DNA of 49,016 bases from Verrucomicrobiota bacterium (GCA_016871535.1 VHCZ01000015.1:1-49016), one strand, 5' to 3'; shown: positions 15,729-24,413, numbered from the stretch's first letter. Numbers and translations are program-made. The notes: generated from the sequence alone by a model not told the origin.

Positions 15729-18344
15729 CTAAATCCGAGCCACGGCAAACCGCGTGGCGGAGGTTCCGGAGAGATTGACGACGATCTTATCGGATCGGGC
15801 TTCGTCCAGGATTTCGCCCAGGATTTCGCCATTGGCGCTCACCACCACAAATCTGTCGGCGTCGCCTGGTCTGCTTGGATCTCCCGCCACGAAGGCCACT
15901 TGCTCGCGGGTCAGCGGCACGGGCAATTTGGGATTTCGGACGGCTTTGGATGGCGTTGTCATCGACGCGTTCTGGGTCGCGCCCCTGCGAATCCAGTTCA
16001 GATGCTCTGCGGGCGCCGCCGGAGGCGTTTCGCCGCGTTGTGAGAAGACCGGGACCATGCGCGTGCCTGCAATCGCTTTGGCCTTCTTCACCAGGTTGAC
16101 AAATTCGGGGCGGTAGCCTTCTTCGTCCGCGCCTTTCCCTTCCTGGGCAAGTTCCAGAATGCTGTCGAAGTTCGCGGCGCCTTTAAAGCTGGAATCGCGA
16201 AGGATCAAGCCAAAGCCCGCCACCGCGGCGGCGAATTTGAAATCGGGCGAAGCCTGGCCAAAGCTCGCTTCGCTGTCCGCGGCGGTAAATTCCAGCAATT
16301 GGCTCTCGTTCGCCTCGGGCCTTTTGTAACGCAGTTTCAGCGTCAACAGTTCGCGCTCGGCATTTGCCACTCGGATTTGAAACCGTGGGCCGGATTGATA
16401 CTTCAGATTGTCGGTGGCCGCGCGGTTCTCGGAGGCGCCCGCGGGCACCACTTCATACAACGCGGTGACCGCGTGGCCGGCTCCGACCTCGCCGGCGTCC
16501 TTGGCGTCGTTGTTGAAGTCCTCCGTCCGCAACAACCGCTTCTCGTAACCGATCAAGCGATACTGGCTGACTTGCGCCGGGTTGAACTCGATCTGGACTT
16601 TTACATCCTTGGCGACCGCGACGAGCGTGCTGTTCATTTGGTCCAGCAACACCTTCTGCGCTTCTTCAATCGAATCGAGGTAATGGTAATTCCCGTTGCC
16701 TTTGTCCGCGAGCTTTTGCAGCAGCGCGTCTTTGTAATTGTCTGTGCCGACCCCCACGGCGCTCAGAAAAACTCCGCTCCGCGCTTTGTCCTGCAAGAGA
16801 CGGACCAGCGCCGTTTGATCTGTGATCCCGACGTTGAAATCGCCGTCCGTGCACAGGATGACACGGTTGACACCGTTCGGGATGAAATGGCGCGCCGCCA
16901 TGGCGTAGGCCTGTTGAATGCCCTCGCCGCCATTCGTCGAGCCGTTCGCTTCGAGCCGGTCGATCACGGCCAGGATTTGTTCTTTGTCCGCGCCCGAAGT
17001 GGAAGGCAGCGGGACCCCGGAATTGTTCGCATAGACGACGATGGCGACGCGATCGTGCTCCGACAATCTCTTGGTCAAGAGCCGCAGCGCTTGCTTGAGC
17101 AGCGGCAGGCGTTCGGGCGGCCGCATGGAACCGGACACGTCGATCAGGAAAACCAGATTGCTCGGTGGCCGTTTGCCGGGAGTAAGTGCCCGCGCTTTCA
17201 AGCCCACGGAGATCAACCGGTGCCCGGAATTCCAGGGGCAACCCGCCGTTTCCAGGCTCACCGCGAACGGCTCGTTGCCTTTAGGCGCGGGATAGGCATA
17301 GGTGAAGTAATTGATCATTTCCTCGATCCGCACCGCGTCCCCCGGCGGCAACTGGCCTTGGTTGAGGAATCGAAGGATGTTCGCGTACGATGCCGTATCG
17401 ACATCCAGCGAGAAGGTCGAGATCGGATTCTCCAGAGCCGTCTGAAACGGATTCTCCGGATAATACGGATACGTCGCGGTATTGCCCGGAGCCGAGCGGA
17501 TGGACTCGGCGCCATTGGCACCCGAATAACCATAACGGCGCACCGGCGTGGAATCGGGCCGCCCAGAGCGCGCGTACGGATCGGCGAGCGGTCCGGACGG
17601 AGCCAGGCCGTAACGACGCATCATTTCGGGGGACATTCCTCGGGAAGTCGCCGGACGGTTCTCAGCAACGAGAGTCTCGCGAGCGGACGACAGCGCGCCT
17701 TGCTCGGTCAATTGAGCCGGTTCAGCGCTTTGCGCACGTTCAACCTCCCGCACTAGCCCGTAACGCTTCAAGAGATTCTGATCCATTTTGAAATGGTAAG
17801 ATCGACTATCTTCAGCGGGTGTCGCCGGACCCTGGCTTGGCGCTGATGCGCGGCTGTCGCCGGACGAGGACGTGGGGGTGAGTTCGACTCTGGCCCCTGC
17901 ATCCGCAGGCTGGGGATCGCGGGCCGGTCTGGAGTCCAGCAGGGTTATGCGTTGCGCCTTGGCCTTGGCCTTTGACAGTGCGGGAAGTAAAAACGAACCC
18001 GCAACCAGCAAGACCAGGCACGCGGCAGCCGCCAGCCCACCCCACGAAACGAACCGGTTCCACGGCCCGCGGACCCCGACTTCCGGTTCCTCCTCTACGC
18101 CCGCGACCGTTGCTTCCGGGTCCACCGCCTCGCTAATGGTCTGCCGCTGCTCGTCGGAAAGACCCACGCAAGTTTCTTGTCCGAGTTCCTGCGCCAGGAG
18201 AGCCGCCGCTTGCTGGACTTCCTCAACGGCCTGGCGCCACTCGGCGGATTCCTCGAGCGCCAGTTCGACTTCCGCGCGCGCCGGCTCGTCGAGTTCGCCG
18301 AGCGCGTAGGCCGTCAAATGGGGATCATCGGGATCAATTTTCAT
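15729..18344 (-). CDS. Anti-sigma-like/VWA (YfbK-type) membrane protein
   Basis: An 871-residue protein starting MKIDPDDPHLTAYALGELDE. The N-terminus matches the short acidic anti-sigma-type segment used by PVC regulators. A single membrane segment (LAAAACLVLLVAGSFLLPAL) follows at about 125-150. The rest resembles E. coli YfbK: an N-terminal STFSLDVDTASYANILRFL block, a VWA domain with MIDAS motif FLIDVSGSM, and a C-terminal domain. The frame stays open upstream through a MITE, but this ATG is preferred because it restores the family's normal start. The ECF sigma gene lies upstream on the same strand, so the protein probably binds or senses for that sigma factor. A substrate for the VWA domain is unknown. 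Confidence 0.85.
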   Translation of the reverse strand: MKIDPDDPHLTAYALGELDEPARAEVELALEESAEWRQAVEEVQQAAALLAQELGQETCVGLSDEQRQTISEAVDPEATVAGVEEEPEVGVRGPWNRFVSWGGLAAAACLVLLVAGSFLLPALSKAKAKAQRITLLDSRPARDPQPADAGARVELTPTSSSGDSRASAPSQGPATPAEDSRSYHFKMDQNLLKRYGLVREVERAQSAEPAQLTEQGALSSARETLVAENRPATSRGMSPEMMRRYGLAPSGPLADPYARSGRPDSTPVRRYGYSGANGAESIRSAPGNTATYPYYPENPFQTALENPISTFSLDVDTASYANILRFLNQGQLPPGDAVRIEEMINYFTYAYPAPKGNEPFAVSLETAGCPWNSGHRLISVGLKARALTPGKRPPSNLVFLIDVSGSMRPPERLPLLKQALRLLTKRLSEHDRVAIVVYANNSGVPLPSTSGADKEQILAVIDRLEANGSTNGGEGIQQAYAMAARHFIPNGVNRVILCTDGDFNVGITDQTALVRLLQDKARSGVFLSAVGVGTDNYKDALLQKLADKGNGNYHYLDSIEEAQKVLLDQMNSTLVAVAKDVKVQIEFNPAQVSQYRLIGYEKRLLRTEDFNNDAKDAGEVGAGHAVTALYEVVPAGASENRAATDNLKYQSGPRFQIRVANAERELLTLKLRYKRPEANESQLLEFTAADSEASFGQASPDFKFAAAVAGFGLILRDSSFKGAANFDSILELAQEGKGADEEGYRPEFVNLVKKAKAIAGTRMVPVFSQRGETPPAAPAEHLNWIRRGATQNASMTTPSKAVRNPKLPVPLTREQVAFVAGDPSRPGDADRFVVVSANGEILGEILDEARSDKIVVNLSGTSATRFAVARI

Positions 18345-18346
18345 AA

Positions 18347-18619
18347 GAGCGTGTCCGAAAATTGCGCGGGGTCCTGCGGCGAGGGATTTTGGCTGTGGCC
18401 AAGGCGGCGAGGTCCGAGCATCCCCAACGCGGGCTGTAAGGACCGAGCCAACGCAGGCCACGGACAAAAGACCCGCCGCCCGGAGGGTTTTCGCGCCAAA
18501 GGCCGCCTGGCTTCGTTGCTCCTCAGTCGAAGATCCAGGGAGGATATTCTCCTTCGTTGCGCCTCGCCATCCGGCCTTTGGCGCGAAAACAGGACCCCGC
18601 GGAATTTTCGGACACGCTC
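18347..18619. mobile_element. MITE-like element A, copy 2, between sigma and anti-sigma genes
   Basis: A 273-bp element nearly identical to 12516-12788, with the same GAGCGTGTCCGAAAATT-type ends and TAA on both sides (18344-18346 and 18620-18622). It fills essentially the whole gap between the sigma stop codon and the VWA start codon. The target duplication uses the last base of the start codon complement, so the VWA gene has lost its native upstream region. Confidence 0.87.
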
Positions 18620-18626
18620 TAAGACC

Positions 18627-19160
18627 TCAGTGAACTTTGTTCAGGCCGAACTCCGTTCTGAGTTCGCGCCGCAAGGTTTTCAGAGCGCTGTGCAGGAGAA
18701 AGCCCACGTTCGTCACGGTCAGGTTTGTGACTCGGCTGATTTCTTTGTAACTCAGGCCGCACTGGAATTTCAGCCTGACGACCTCCTGCTGATTCGCCGG
18801 CAAACCATGGAGCGCCTGCAAGACGTGGTTCGCCGCGTCCGCCCGCTCCGCCGCGAGAGCAGGGGAAGGTTCGTCGCTTGCCTGGGACGCGGTTTCAAGT
18901 TCGGCCAGCGGTTTCATGCGATTCTCCTTTCGGCCAAGATCCACCGCGCGATGACGGCAGACCGTGAAGAGCCATTCGACGACGTAAGTCTGCACGTCAT
19001 CCGGATCTTCGGCGCAGAGGCGCAGAAAAGTATCTTGGACCACGTCACGCGCCTGGTCCGGATCACCGGTGAGCCAGGCATACCGCATGAGCGAGCTTTC
19101 GTGTTGATCGATAATCTGGCTGACCCACTCGCTTTTGCTCAGATGCCCGTTGTTGCTCAT
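18627..19160 (-). CDS. ECF-type RNA polymerase sigma factor
   Basis: A 177-residue sigma-70 family protein. Region 2 is visible as SLMRYAWLTGDPDQARDVVQDTFLRL, and region 4 as LPANQQEVVRLKFQCGLSYKEISRVTNLTVTNV. A helix-turn-helix (YKEISRVTNLTVTNVGFLLH) would read the -35 element. It was presumably cotranscribed with the anti-sigma/VWA gene before the MITE entered between them. The target promoters are unknown. Confidence 0.92.
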   Translation of the reverse strand: MSNNGHLSKSEWVSQIIDQHESSLMRYAWLTGDPDQARDVVQDTFLRLCAEDPDDVQTYVVEWLFTVCRHRAVDLGRKENRMKPLAELETASQASDEPSPALAAERADAANHVLQALHGLPANQQEVVRLKFQCGLSYKEISRVTNLTVTNVGFLLHSALKTLRRELRTEFGLNKVH

Positions 19161-19295
19161 TGGCTTCGTGGAGTTGGACGCAAGCCTGTCACACTTTGTT
19201 AACGGGCGGGGAGGAATTTTCTTAGAAGAAAAATCTTTAGGGAGCAGCCAAGGTCACGAGGCTCCGATTCCTGTCAAATTTCGGTGGCAGTGTAC

Positions 19296-20870
19296 TCACG
19301 GCTGCGGCGGTTTGCGGGCCTTCTCGGGATTGCTGCACAGGAAGCGATTCACCGCATTGAGATACGCGCGCGCGCTGGCTTCGATCACGTCCGTGCTCGC
19401 GCCTTTGCCCGTGACCAGTTCGCCGTCGCCGAAATCCACCTTCACGGTTACTTCGCCCAACGCGTCCTTGCCTTGAGACACGGCGCGCAAGGAGTAATCG
19501 ATCAGCCTGCCGCGCGTCTTGGTGAGGCGATCCACCGCTTTCAGCGTGGCATCGACCGGTCCATCGCCAATCCCGGCGTCTTGCAAGACTTCGTCGCCCG
19601 TCTTTTGGCCGTTGCGCCGCTTCAAGCGGACCGTGGCGGTCGGGACCGTCTGGCTGCCGCTGGTGACGCTGAGGTAATCCAGCGACCACGTCTCCGGCAC
19701 TTCAGTGATGTGCCCTTCGACCAGCGCGGTCAAATCATCGTCATAGACGAACTTCTTCTTGTCCCCGACTTCTTTGAAGCGCGCAAAGATCGCGCTGACG
19801 TCCGCGTCGGTCATTTTGAAGCCAAGATGCCGCAAGCGCGCGGCGACGGCCGCGCGGCCACTGTGCTTGGTCAACGGCAAATCCGTATGTCCCCAGCCCA
19901 CTTCCTGCGGATCCATGATTTCGTAGGTTTCGCGTTTCTTGAGAATGCCGTCCTGGTGAATGCCGCTGGCGTGGGCGAAAGCGTTTTCGCCAACGATCGC
20001 CTTGCTGCGTTGCACCACCAGGCCGCACATGCGCGAAACCAACCGGGACGACTTCACAATCTCCCGCGTGTTGACTCCGCAATGGACGCCGCCAAAGAAA
20101 TCGCGCCGCGTTTTGATCGCCATCACGATTTCCTCCAATGCCGCATTGCCGGCGCGCTCGCCGATGCCATTCACGGTGCATTCGACCTGTCGCGCGCCCG
20201 CCTTGACCGCCGCGAGCGAATTGGCGACGGCCAAACCCAAATCGTCGTGACAATGCACGCTGATGATGGCTTGCCCGGTTTGGAATTCTCGAACCTCGTC
20301 GTAAAGACGCCCAATCAACGCGGCATATTGTTCCGGCACCGCCCAGCCGACCGTGTCCGGGATGTTGAGCGTGGTCGCGCCGGCGGCGATGGCGGCTTTG
20401 CACACCTGGATCAAAAACTCTGGCTCGGTCCGGGAACCGTCTTCGGGAGAAAACTCCACGTCATCGACGTACGATTTGGCGCGCTTCACGCCTTCGACTG
20501 CGAGGCGAAGAATTTCGTGCTGCGCTTTGCCGAGTTTGAATTCTCGATGGATCTTAGACGTGGCCAGAAAAACATGAATGCGCGCCCGGCGGCCAGCGGG
20601 TTTGACGGCGGCGCCGGCGGCGTCGATGTCCTTCGCCACACAGCGGGCCAACCCGGCGATGATGGGTCCCTTGATCTCTTTGGCGATGGATTGGACCGAT
20701 TCGAAGTCTCCCTCGCTGATCACCGGAAATCCGGCTTCGATCACATCGACCTTCAGGCGAGCGAGCTGGCGGGCGACTTCCAGTTTCTCGCGCAAGTTCA
20801 TGGAAGCGCCGGGGCACTGCTCGCCGTCGCGGAGCGTGGTGTCGAAGATGAGGATATGTTTGTTTTTCAT
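19296..20870 (-). CDS. leuA: 2-isopropylmalate synthase
   Basis: A 524-residue LeuA, close to the usual size of the long form. It condenses acetyl-CoA with 2-oxoisovalerate, the first committed step of leucine synthesis, in the cytoplasm. The DRE-TIM catalytic start is FDTTLRDGEQCPG at residues 8-20. The metal-binding HCHDD and the NGIGERAGN block are present, and the C-terminal leucine-binding dimer domain begins near residue 395 (LDYLSVTSGS). The family's feedback domain is intact. Upstream on the same strand lie a leucine-rich leader ORF and an attenuator-like terminator, so expression is probably controlled by leucyl-tRNA charging. No other leu genes are adjacent. Confidence 0.95.
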   Translation of the reverse strand: MKNKHILIFDTTLRDGEQCPGASMNLREKLEVARQLARLKVDVIEAGFPVISEGDFESVQSIAKEIKGPIIAGLARCVAKDIDAAGAAVKPAGRRARIHVFLATSKIHREFKLGKAQHEILRLAVEGVKRAKSYVDDVEFSPEDGSRTEPEFLIQVCKAAIAAGATTLNIPDTVGWAVPEQYAALIGRLYDEVREFQTGQAIISVHCHDDLGLAVANSLAAVKAGARQVECTVNGIGERAGNAALEEIVMAIKTRRDFFGGVHCGVNTREIVKSSRLVSRMCGLVVQRSKAIVGENAFAHASGIHQDGILKKRETYEIMDPQEVGWGHTDLPLTKHSGRAAVAARLRHLGFKMTDADVSAIFARFKEVGDKKKFVYDDDLTALVEGHITEVPETWSLDYLSVTSGSQTVPTATVRLKRRNGQKTGDEVLQDAGIGDGPVDATLKAVDRLTKTRGRLIDYSLRAVSQGKDALGEVTVKVDFGDGELVTGKGASTDVIEASARAYLNAVNRFLCSNPEKARKPPQP

Positions 20871-20906
20871 AGCTTTGGTTTTTCCGTGAGGGGTTTAAGG
20901 GTCGTC

Positions 20907-20945
20907 AAGAAAACAAAAACCCCACTGCCGGGTTCGGCAGTGGGG
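20907..20945 (-). terminator. Attenuator terminator upstream of leuA
   Basis: On the minus strand, CCCCACTGCCG and CGGCAGTGGGG form a perfect 11-bp GC-rich stem with loop AACC, followed directly by GTTTTTGTTTTCTT. It lies 37 bp before the leuA start and just after the leader ORF, the position of a classical amino-acid attenuator. Confidence 0.85.
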
Positions 20946-20968
20946 TGGAAAGCTGGTTCTGAATCGCG

Positions 20969-21040
20969 TTACAACCCGACTGCCGCCCCGCACAGCAGGG
21001 CCAGCCGCAGCGCCAGCAGGTTGTTTCCGATGCGATTCAC
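20969..21040 (-). CDS. leuA leader peptide
   Basis: A 23-residue ORF from GTG 21040 to TAA 20969. The translation begins MNRIGNNLLALRLALLC and ends AAVGL; 7 of 23 residues are leucine, in the cluster LLALRLALL. It precedes a Rho-independent terminator and leuA, as in leucine-operon attenuators. Stalling at the leucine codons would leave the 3' part of the ORF free for an alternative fold. There is no clear Shine-Dalgarno sequence, so the start codon is less certain than the ORF. Confidence 0.72.
   Translation of the reverse strand: MNRIGNNLLALRLALLCGAAVGL
20975..20985 (-). promoter_or_regulatory. Antiterminator arm within the leuA leader ORF
   Basis: The transcript segment CGGCAGTCGGG near the end of the leader ORF almost duplicates the terminator's 3' arm (CGGCAGTGGGG). 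It can therefore pair with the terminator's 5' arm CCCCACTGCCG instead. A ribosome reaching the stop codon would cover it and allow termination; one stalled at the upstream leucine codons would not. Confidence 0.65.
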
Positions 21041-21125
21041 GGGGAGACTAGTAACCGCGACCTGACACCGCGTCAAATGGAAAATCCACACGTTCCACAC
21101 GTTTGTATCCCCCCCAGTTACTGCT

Positions 21126-21226
21126 GGTCCGCGGGATGGACGACAAAGCTCGTAGCGCAGAGTTGCACTCTGCCGTATCGCAGAATTGTATTCTGCGGGG
21201 CGTCTCCCAGTCCGAGCACGCTGGGA
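21126..21226. repeat. Palindromic repeat family D, copy 1
   Basis: This 101-bp segment is near-identical to 45624-45724, with about two differences noticed. It contains two compact hairpins, GCAGAGTTGCACTCTGC and CGCAGAATTGTATTCTGCG, joined by CGTATCG. It sits between the leuA leader and the Ala/Lys-rich protein gene. Confidence 0.8.
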
Positions 21227-21247
21227 CTGGTCTGAGGTGAGTCCGAC

Positions 21248-21745
21248 TCAGTTGGAGGGCTTGGGCTTGGTGGGCGCAGGAGGCGGAGTGGTTGTCGCGG
21301 GTTTTTCAACCGGCTTGCGGACTGAGGTTGAAGCGGCGGTTCCCATCGCATCGGCGGCGGCTTTCTTGGCAGTTTCTGCGGCTTTCTTGGTCACATAGGC
21401 CGCCTTCTTGGCGGCGTCCGTGGCTTTGGCGAGGGCGTGTTTGCGCGCTTCGGCGGCTGAGTGCTTCGCCTGGTCAGCGGCTTTCCTGGACTCCTCGGCC
21501 GCCTTTTTCGCTTCTTTGGTTGCCGTGGCTACGGCGGTCGCTTTCGCGGCGTCCGACGCATATTTCACCGCTTCTGCGGCGTCTTTGTTCGCCTGGTCAG
21601 CGGCTTGATTGGCTTCATCAAGCGCCTTATTTCCCGAGTCGATCTTGATGGTAGTGCCGGGTTTTGCCGTTTGGATGGGATCAGCGGCTTGGGTTTGCCA
21701 AGCCAGGACCGCCGCAAGCGCGATCATCCAGGAAAGGAGTTTCAT
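21248..21745 (-). CDS. Exported Ala/Lys-rich helical protein, unknown function
   Basis: A 165-residue protein starting MKLLSWMIALAAVLAW, with a signal peptide cut near AQA/ADP. The mature part from about residue 40 to 130 is a run of A-, K-, D- and E-rich repeats (patterns such as AADQAN, KAAEES, KKAAETA). These predict one long amphipathic helix or coiled coil, followed by a Pro/Thr-rich tail ending KPKPSN. The composition resembles LEA-like or TolA-stalk-like proteins. It is divergent from the gene at 22061. No catalytic motif is visible. A periplasmic stress or spacer role is a guess. Confidence 0.65.
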   Translation of the reverse strand: MKLLSWMIALAAVLAWQTQAADPIQTAKPGTTIKIDSGNKALDEANQAADQANKDAAEAVKYASDAAKATAVATATKEAKKAAEESRKAADQAKHSAAEARKHALAKATDAAKKAAYVTKKAAETAKKAAADAMGTAASTSVRKPVEKPATTTPPPAPTKPKPSN

Positions 21746-22060
21746 ATGCTTTTTTAGAAGTAGGCGGGTTCTGACGGCCGTTTCTCTCTCGCCGTTTGTT
21801 GGACGTTCCAACGCTGCGTGCCATTCATAACGCATAGTAGGCAGGGTCTCCGAAGAGTCAAGCGCGCAAAATCTGCGCACAGCCAAGTGGCGGTTTGAGA
21901 AGAAAGTGCGCAACCCTTCTCGAAATGAACGGTTTAAGGCGTGAATTCCGTGATGGCACCTCAGGTGCTTAAGTGTAGTCAAACCGTGGCAAGCAAAGCA
22001 CCTGGGCGGCGCTTTGGCGCCAGGGAAACTAAAACAAAACACCAGATGTCGGATAATCAC
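21746..22060. other. Divergent promoter region
   Basis: The 315-bp gap between two divergently read secreted-protein genes. It is less GC-rich than its surroundings, and the palindrome GCACCTCAGGTGC lies at about 21957-21969. No recognisable -35/-10 pair could be fixed by eye, but both genes must have their promoters here. Confidence 0.45.
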
Positions 22061-22558
22061 ATGAAAAGATTCGTTAAATCACTCGTATTGGCAGGCGTCG
22101 CCAGCGCGATGCTCGGAGGAGCGACCAGCGTGATGGCGCAACGCGGGGGTTTCGATCCCGAAGAAATGCGCCAGCGCATAATGGAACGCTACCAGGAGCA
22201 ACTCGGCATGACCGCTGAGGAATTCAAGGCCGTGCAACCGCTGATCGAAGGTGTCCAAACCAAGCAACGGGAAACGGCGGCCTTCAACCGCGGCGGCTTC
22301 GCTTTCGGACGCGGCGGCGGCCGAGGCGGCGGTGGCGGCGGCGGATTTGGTTTTGGCGGACCGCCTCCGGCTGAAGTCGAAGCGCTGCAGAAGGCCGTAG
22401 AGTCCGGCACGCCTGCCGAGGTTAAGGCCAAGCTCGAGGCGTATCGGGAAGCCCGCAAGAAAAAGGAAAGCGAATATACAGAAGCCCGCGAGAAACTTCG
22501 CAAGGTTGTGACGCCGAAACAAGAAGCCCAGCTCGTGTTGGCGGGCCTGCTCAACTAG
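22061..22558 (+). CDS. Exported Gly-rich, Spy/CpxP-like small protein
   Basis: A 165-residue protein starting MKRFVKSLVLAGVASAML, with a signal peptide ending VMAQ. The mature part has a helical segment (FDPEEMRQRIMERYQEQLGMTAEEFKAV in outline), a glycine run of RGGG/GGGFGFGG type around residues 80-105, and a charged C-terminal helix (KLEAYREARKKKESEY). The LGMTAEE pattern and helical charge resemble Verrucomicrobia proteins related to periplasmic Spy/CpxP chaperones. It lies just before the type II secretion operon and may be a periplasmic accessory; that role is inference. Confidence 0.6.
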   Translation: MKRFVKSLVLAGVASAMLGGATSVMAQRGGFDPEEMRQRIMERYQEQLGMTAEEFKAVQPLIEGVQTKQRETAAFNRGGFAFGRGGGRGGGGGGGFGFGGPPPAEVEALQKAVESGTPAEVKAKLEAYREARKKKESEYTEAREKLRKVVTPKQEAQLVLAGLLN

Positions 22559-22655
22559 CGTTTCAAACCGATTGAGAAGTCGTAACTCAAAGCCGTAACC
22601 AAAACCGAACGGGTGGCAGCCGTTGCCGCCCGCTCGGCCCAATCATTTCCACGCC

Positions 22656-24413
22656 ATGCCAAAAACCTCGTCCACCGGTTCGACCCAGGATTCCGCGGAA
22701 GTTCAAGGCCCGACGATCAAAGAGTTGCTGGAGAAAATGGTCGAAGCCAAGCAACTGTCGTCCATGGACGCCGAGGCGCTGGCCCGCCAATGCCGGAACG
22801 GCTCCGCGTCTGCGATCCAAACCGAAGAAGACGTCCTGCGCTGGCTGGCCGAGGAATACGATTTGTCCTTCACTAATTTGGAAGACGTCGAGCTGGATCG
22901 CCAGCTTCTCTCGCTTTTTCCGGCCCGTGTGCTTCTCAAGGAGGAGGTGCTTCCGCTCAAGCGAATCAATGGGACGGTCGAGGTAGCCACGAGCCGGCTC
23001 TTTGCCACGCAAGGGCTCGACACGCTGAAAACATTGACCGGTTTGAAGCTCAAGCCCGTCCTGGCGCCGCGCGAAGCCATCCAGCGGGAAATGAAGAAAC
23101 GGCTCGGCGTCGGCGCCGATACCATCGATACCCTCGGCGAAGAAGCTTCGTTCCAGGTCGTGGATGAAGATCGCGACGAGGATACCAACCTGGACACCGC
23201 CGCCGAGGACGCGTCCATCATCCGGTTCGTGAACCAGGTGTTGCGGGATGCGATCGAACTCCGCGCGTCCGATATTCATCTTGAGCCGTTCGAGGATGAG
23301 TTGCGGATTCGCTACCGCATTGACGGCGTGCTGCAGGAAGTGCCCGTGCCGTCGCAGGTCAAGCGTTTCCAGCCCGCCATCGTGTCGCGCGTCAAGATTC
23401 TGAGCCACCTCAACATCGCGGAAAAACGGCTGCCCCAGGACGGGCGCATCAAAATCCGCCTGGACAACAGCGAAGTCGATATCCGCGTTTCGGTCATTCC
23501 GATGCTCCACGGCGAAGCGGTCGTGATGCGTCTGTTGCGCCAGGACGCCACGCTGCTGGGCATGCCCGAATTGGGGATGGACAAGCGCGAACTCAAGCTG
23601 TTCCGAAAAATGCTGGGTTTGCCGCACGGAATCATCCTTGTCACCGGCCCGACCGGCAGTGGCAAAACCACGACGCTTTACACCGCGTTGAGCGAAATCA
23701 ACGACTCGGTCCGCAAGATCATCACGATTGAAGACCCGATCGAATACCAATTGAAGGGCGTCAACCAGATCCAGGTGTCCGAGAAATCCGGTCTCACCTT
23801 TGCGCGCGGCTTGCGCTCGATTCTGCGGCATGACCCGGACGTGATTCTGGTCGGCGAAATTCGCGACCGCGAGACCGCGCAGATCGCGGTCCAGGCGTCG
23901 CTCACGGGCCACCTTGTTTTCTCGACGTTGCACACGAACGACGCGCCCGGCGCGCTGACGCGGTTGGTCGATATGGGCGTCGAGCCGTATCTGGTCGCGT
24001 CCTCGTTGGAAGGCGTTTTAGCGCAGCGGTTGGTGCGCGTGCTGTGCCCGCAGTGCAAAGAGGAAGATCCTTCGCAGACGGCGCAGGCCTTCAAGGAACA
24101 GGTGGATTCCTTGCAGGGCGCGACGATTCTCCGGGCGGTCGGTTGCCGCGAATGCCGGCAGACCGGTTATTTCGGACGCCACGCCATCTTCGAGATGATG
24201 GATTTGAATTACGATATCCGGCAGATGATCCTCAAATCCTGTTCGAGCGGCGAAATCGGCGCGGTCGCCCGGCGCAGCGGAATGCGCACGCTCGCGGAGG
24301 ATGGCTGGCGGCTGGTTTGCGAAGGCGTGACGACACCTGAAGAAGTGCTGCGCGTGACCAAAGACCAGGCGCTGAATGGGCTTTCTGAACCGGAGACGGA
24401 GGAAGCCAAGTAG
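22656..24413 (+). CDS. gspE: Type II secretion / type IV pilus assembly ATPase GspE
   Basis: A 585-residue GspE/PilB-family ATPase. It has an N-terminal MshEN-like domain, the block LRASDIHLEP near residue 205, Walker A GPTGSGKTTT at about 332-340, the Asp box ITIEDPIEYQL, Walker B DVILVGEIRDRETA and the His box FSTLHTNDAP. A tetracysteine zinc motif (CPQC and CREC) follows near 465-510. It drives pseudopilus assembly from the cytoplasmic face. It opens a same-strand operon running to 36.8 kb. ATG 22656 is preferred over TTG 22623. Confidence 0.95.
   Translation: MPKTSSTGSTQDSAEVQGPTIKELLEKMVEAKQLSSMDAEALARQCRNGSASAIQTEEDVLRWLAEEYDLSFTNLEDVELDRQLLSLFPARVLLKEEVLPLKRINGTVEVATSRLFATQGLDTLKTLTGLKLKPVLAPREAIQREMKKRLGVGADTIDTLGEEASFQVVDEDRDEDTNLDTAAEDASIIRFVNQVLRDAIELRASDIHLEPFEDELRIRYRIDGVLQEVPVPSQVKRFQPAIVSRVKILSHLNIAEKRLPQDGRIKIRLDNSEVDIRVSVIPMLHGEAVVMRLLRQDATLLGMPELGMDKRELKLFRKMLGLPHGIILVTGPTGSGKTTTLYTALSEINDSVRKIITIEDPIEYQLKGVNQIQVSEKSGLTFARGLRSILRHDPDVILVGEIRDRETAQIAVQASLTGHLVFSTLHTNDAPGALTRLVDMGVEPYLVASSLEGVLAQRLVRVLCPQCKEEDPSQTAQAFKEQVDSLQGATILRAVGCRECRQTGYFGRHAIFEMMDLNYDIRQMILKSCSSGEIGAVARRSGMRTLAEDGWRLVCEGVTTPEEVLRVTKDQALNGLSEPETEEAK

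Noticed and set aside
16299-17756. Open frame opposite the VWA gene
   Set aside because: A mirror of the VWA coding sequence with no recognisable motif and no start context.
18345-18467. N-terminal extension of the VWA protein into the MITE
   Set aside because: The 41 extra residues also occur opposite the 12.5-kb MITE copy, so they are element sequence. The family-like start is at 18344. It is kept only as a possible secondary effect.
22587-23933. Open frame opposite gspE (448 codons)
   Set aside because: Antisense shadow of a gene with intact Walker motifs; composition is typical of shadow frames.
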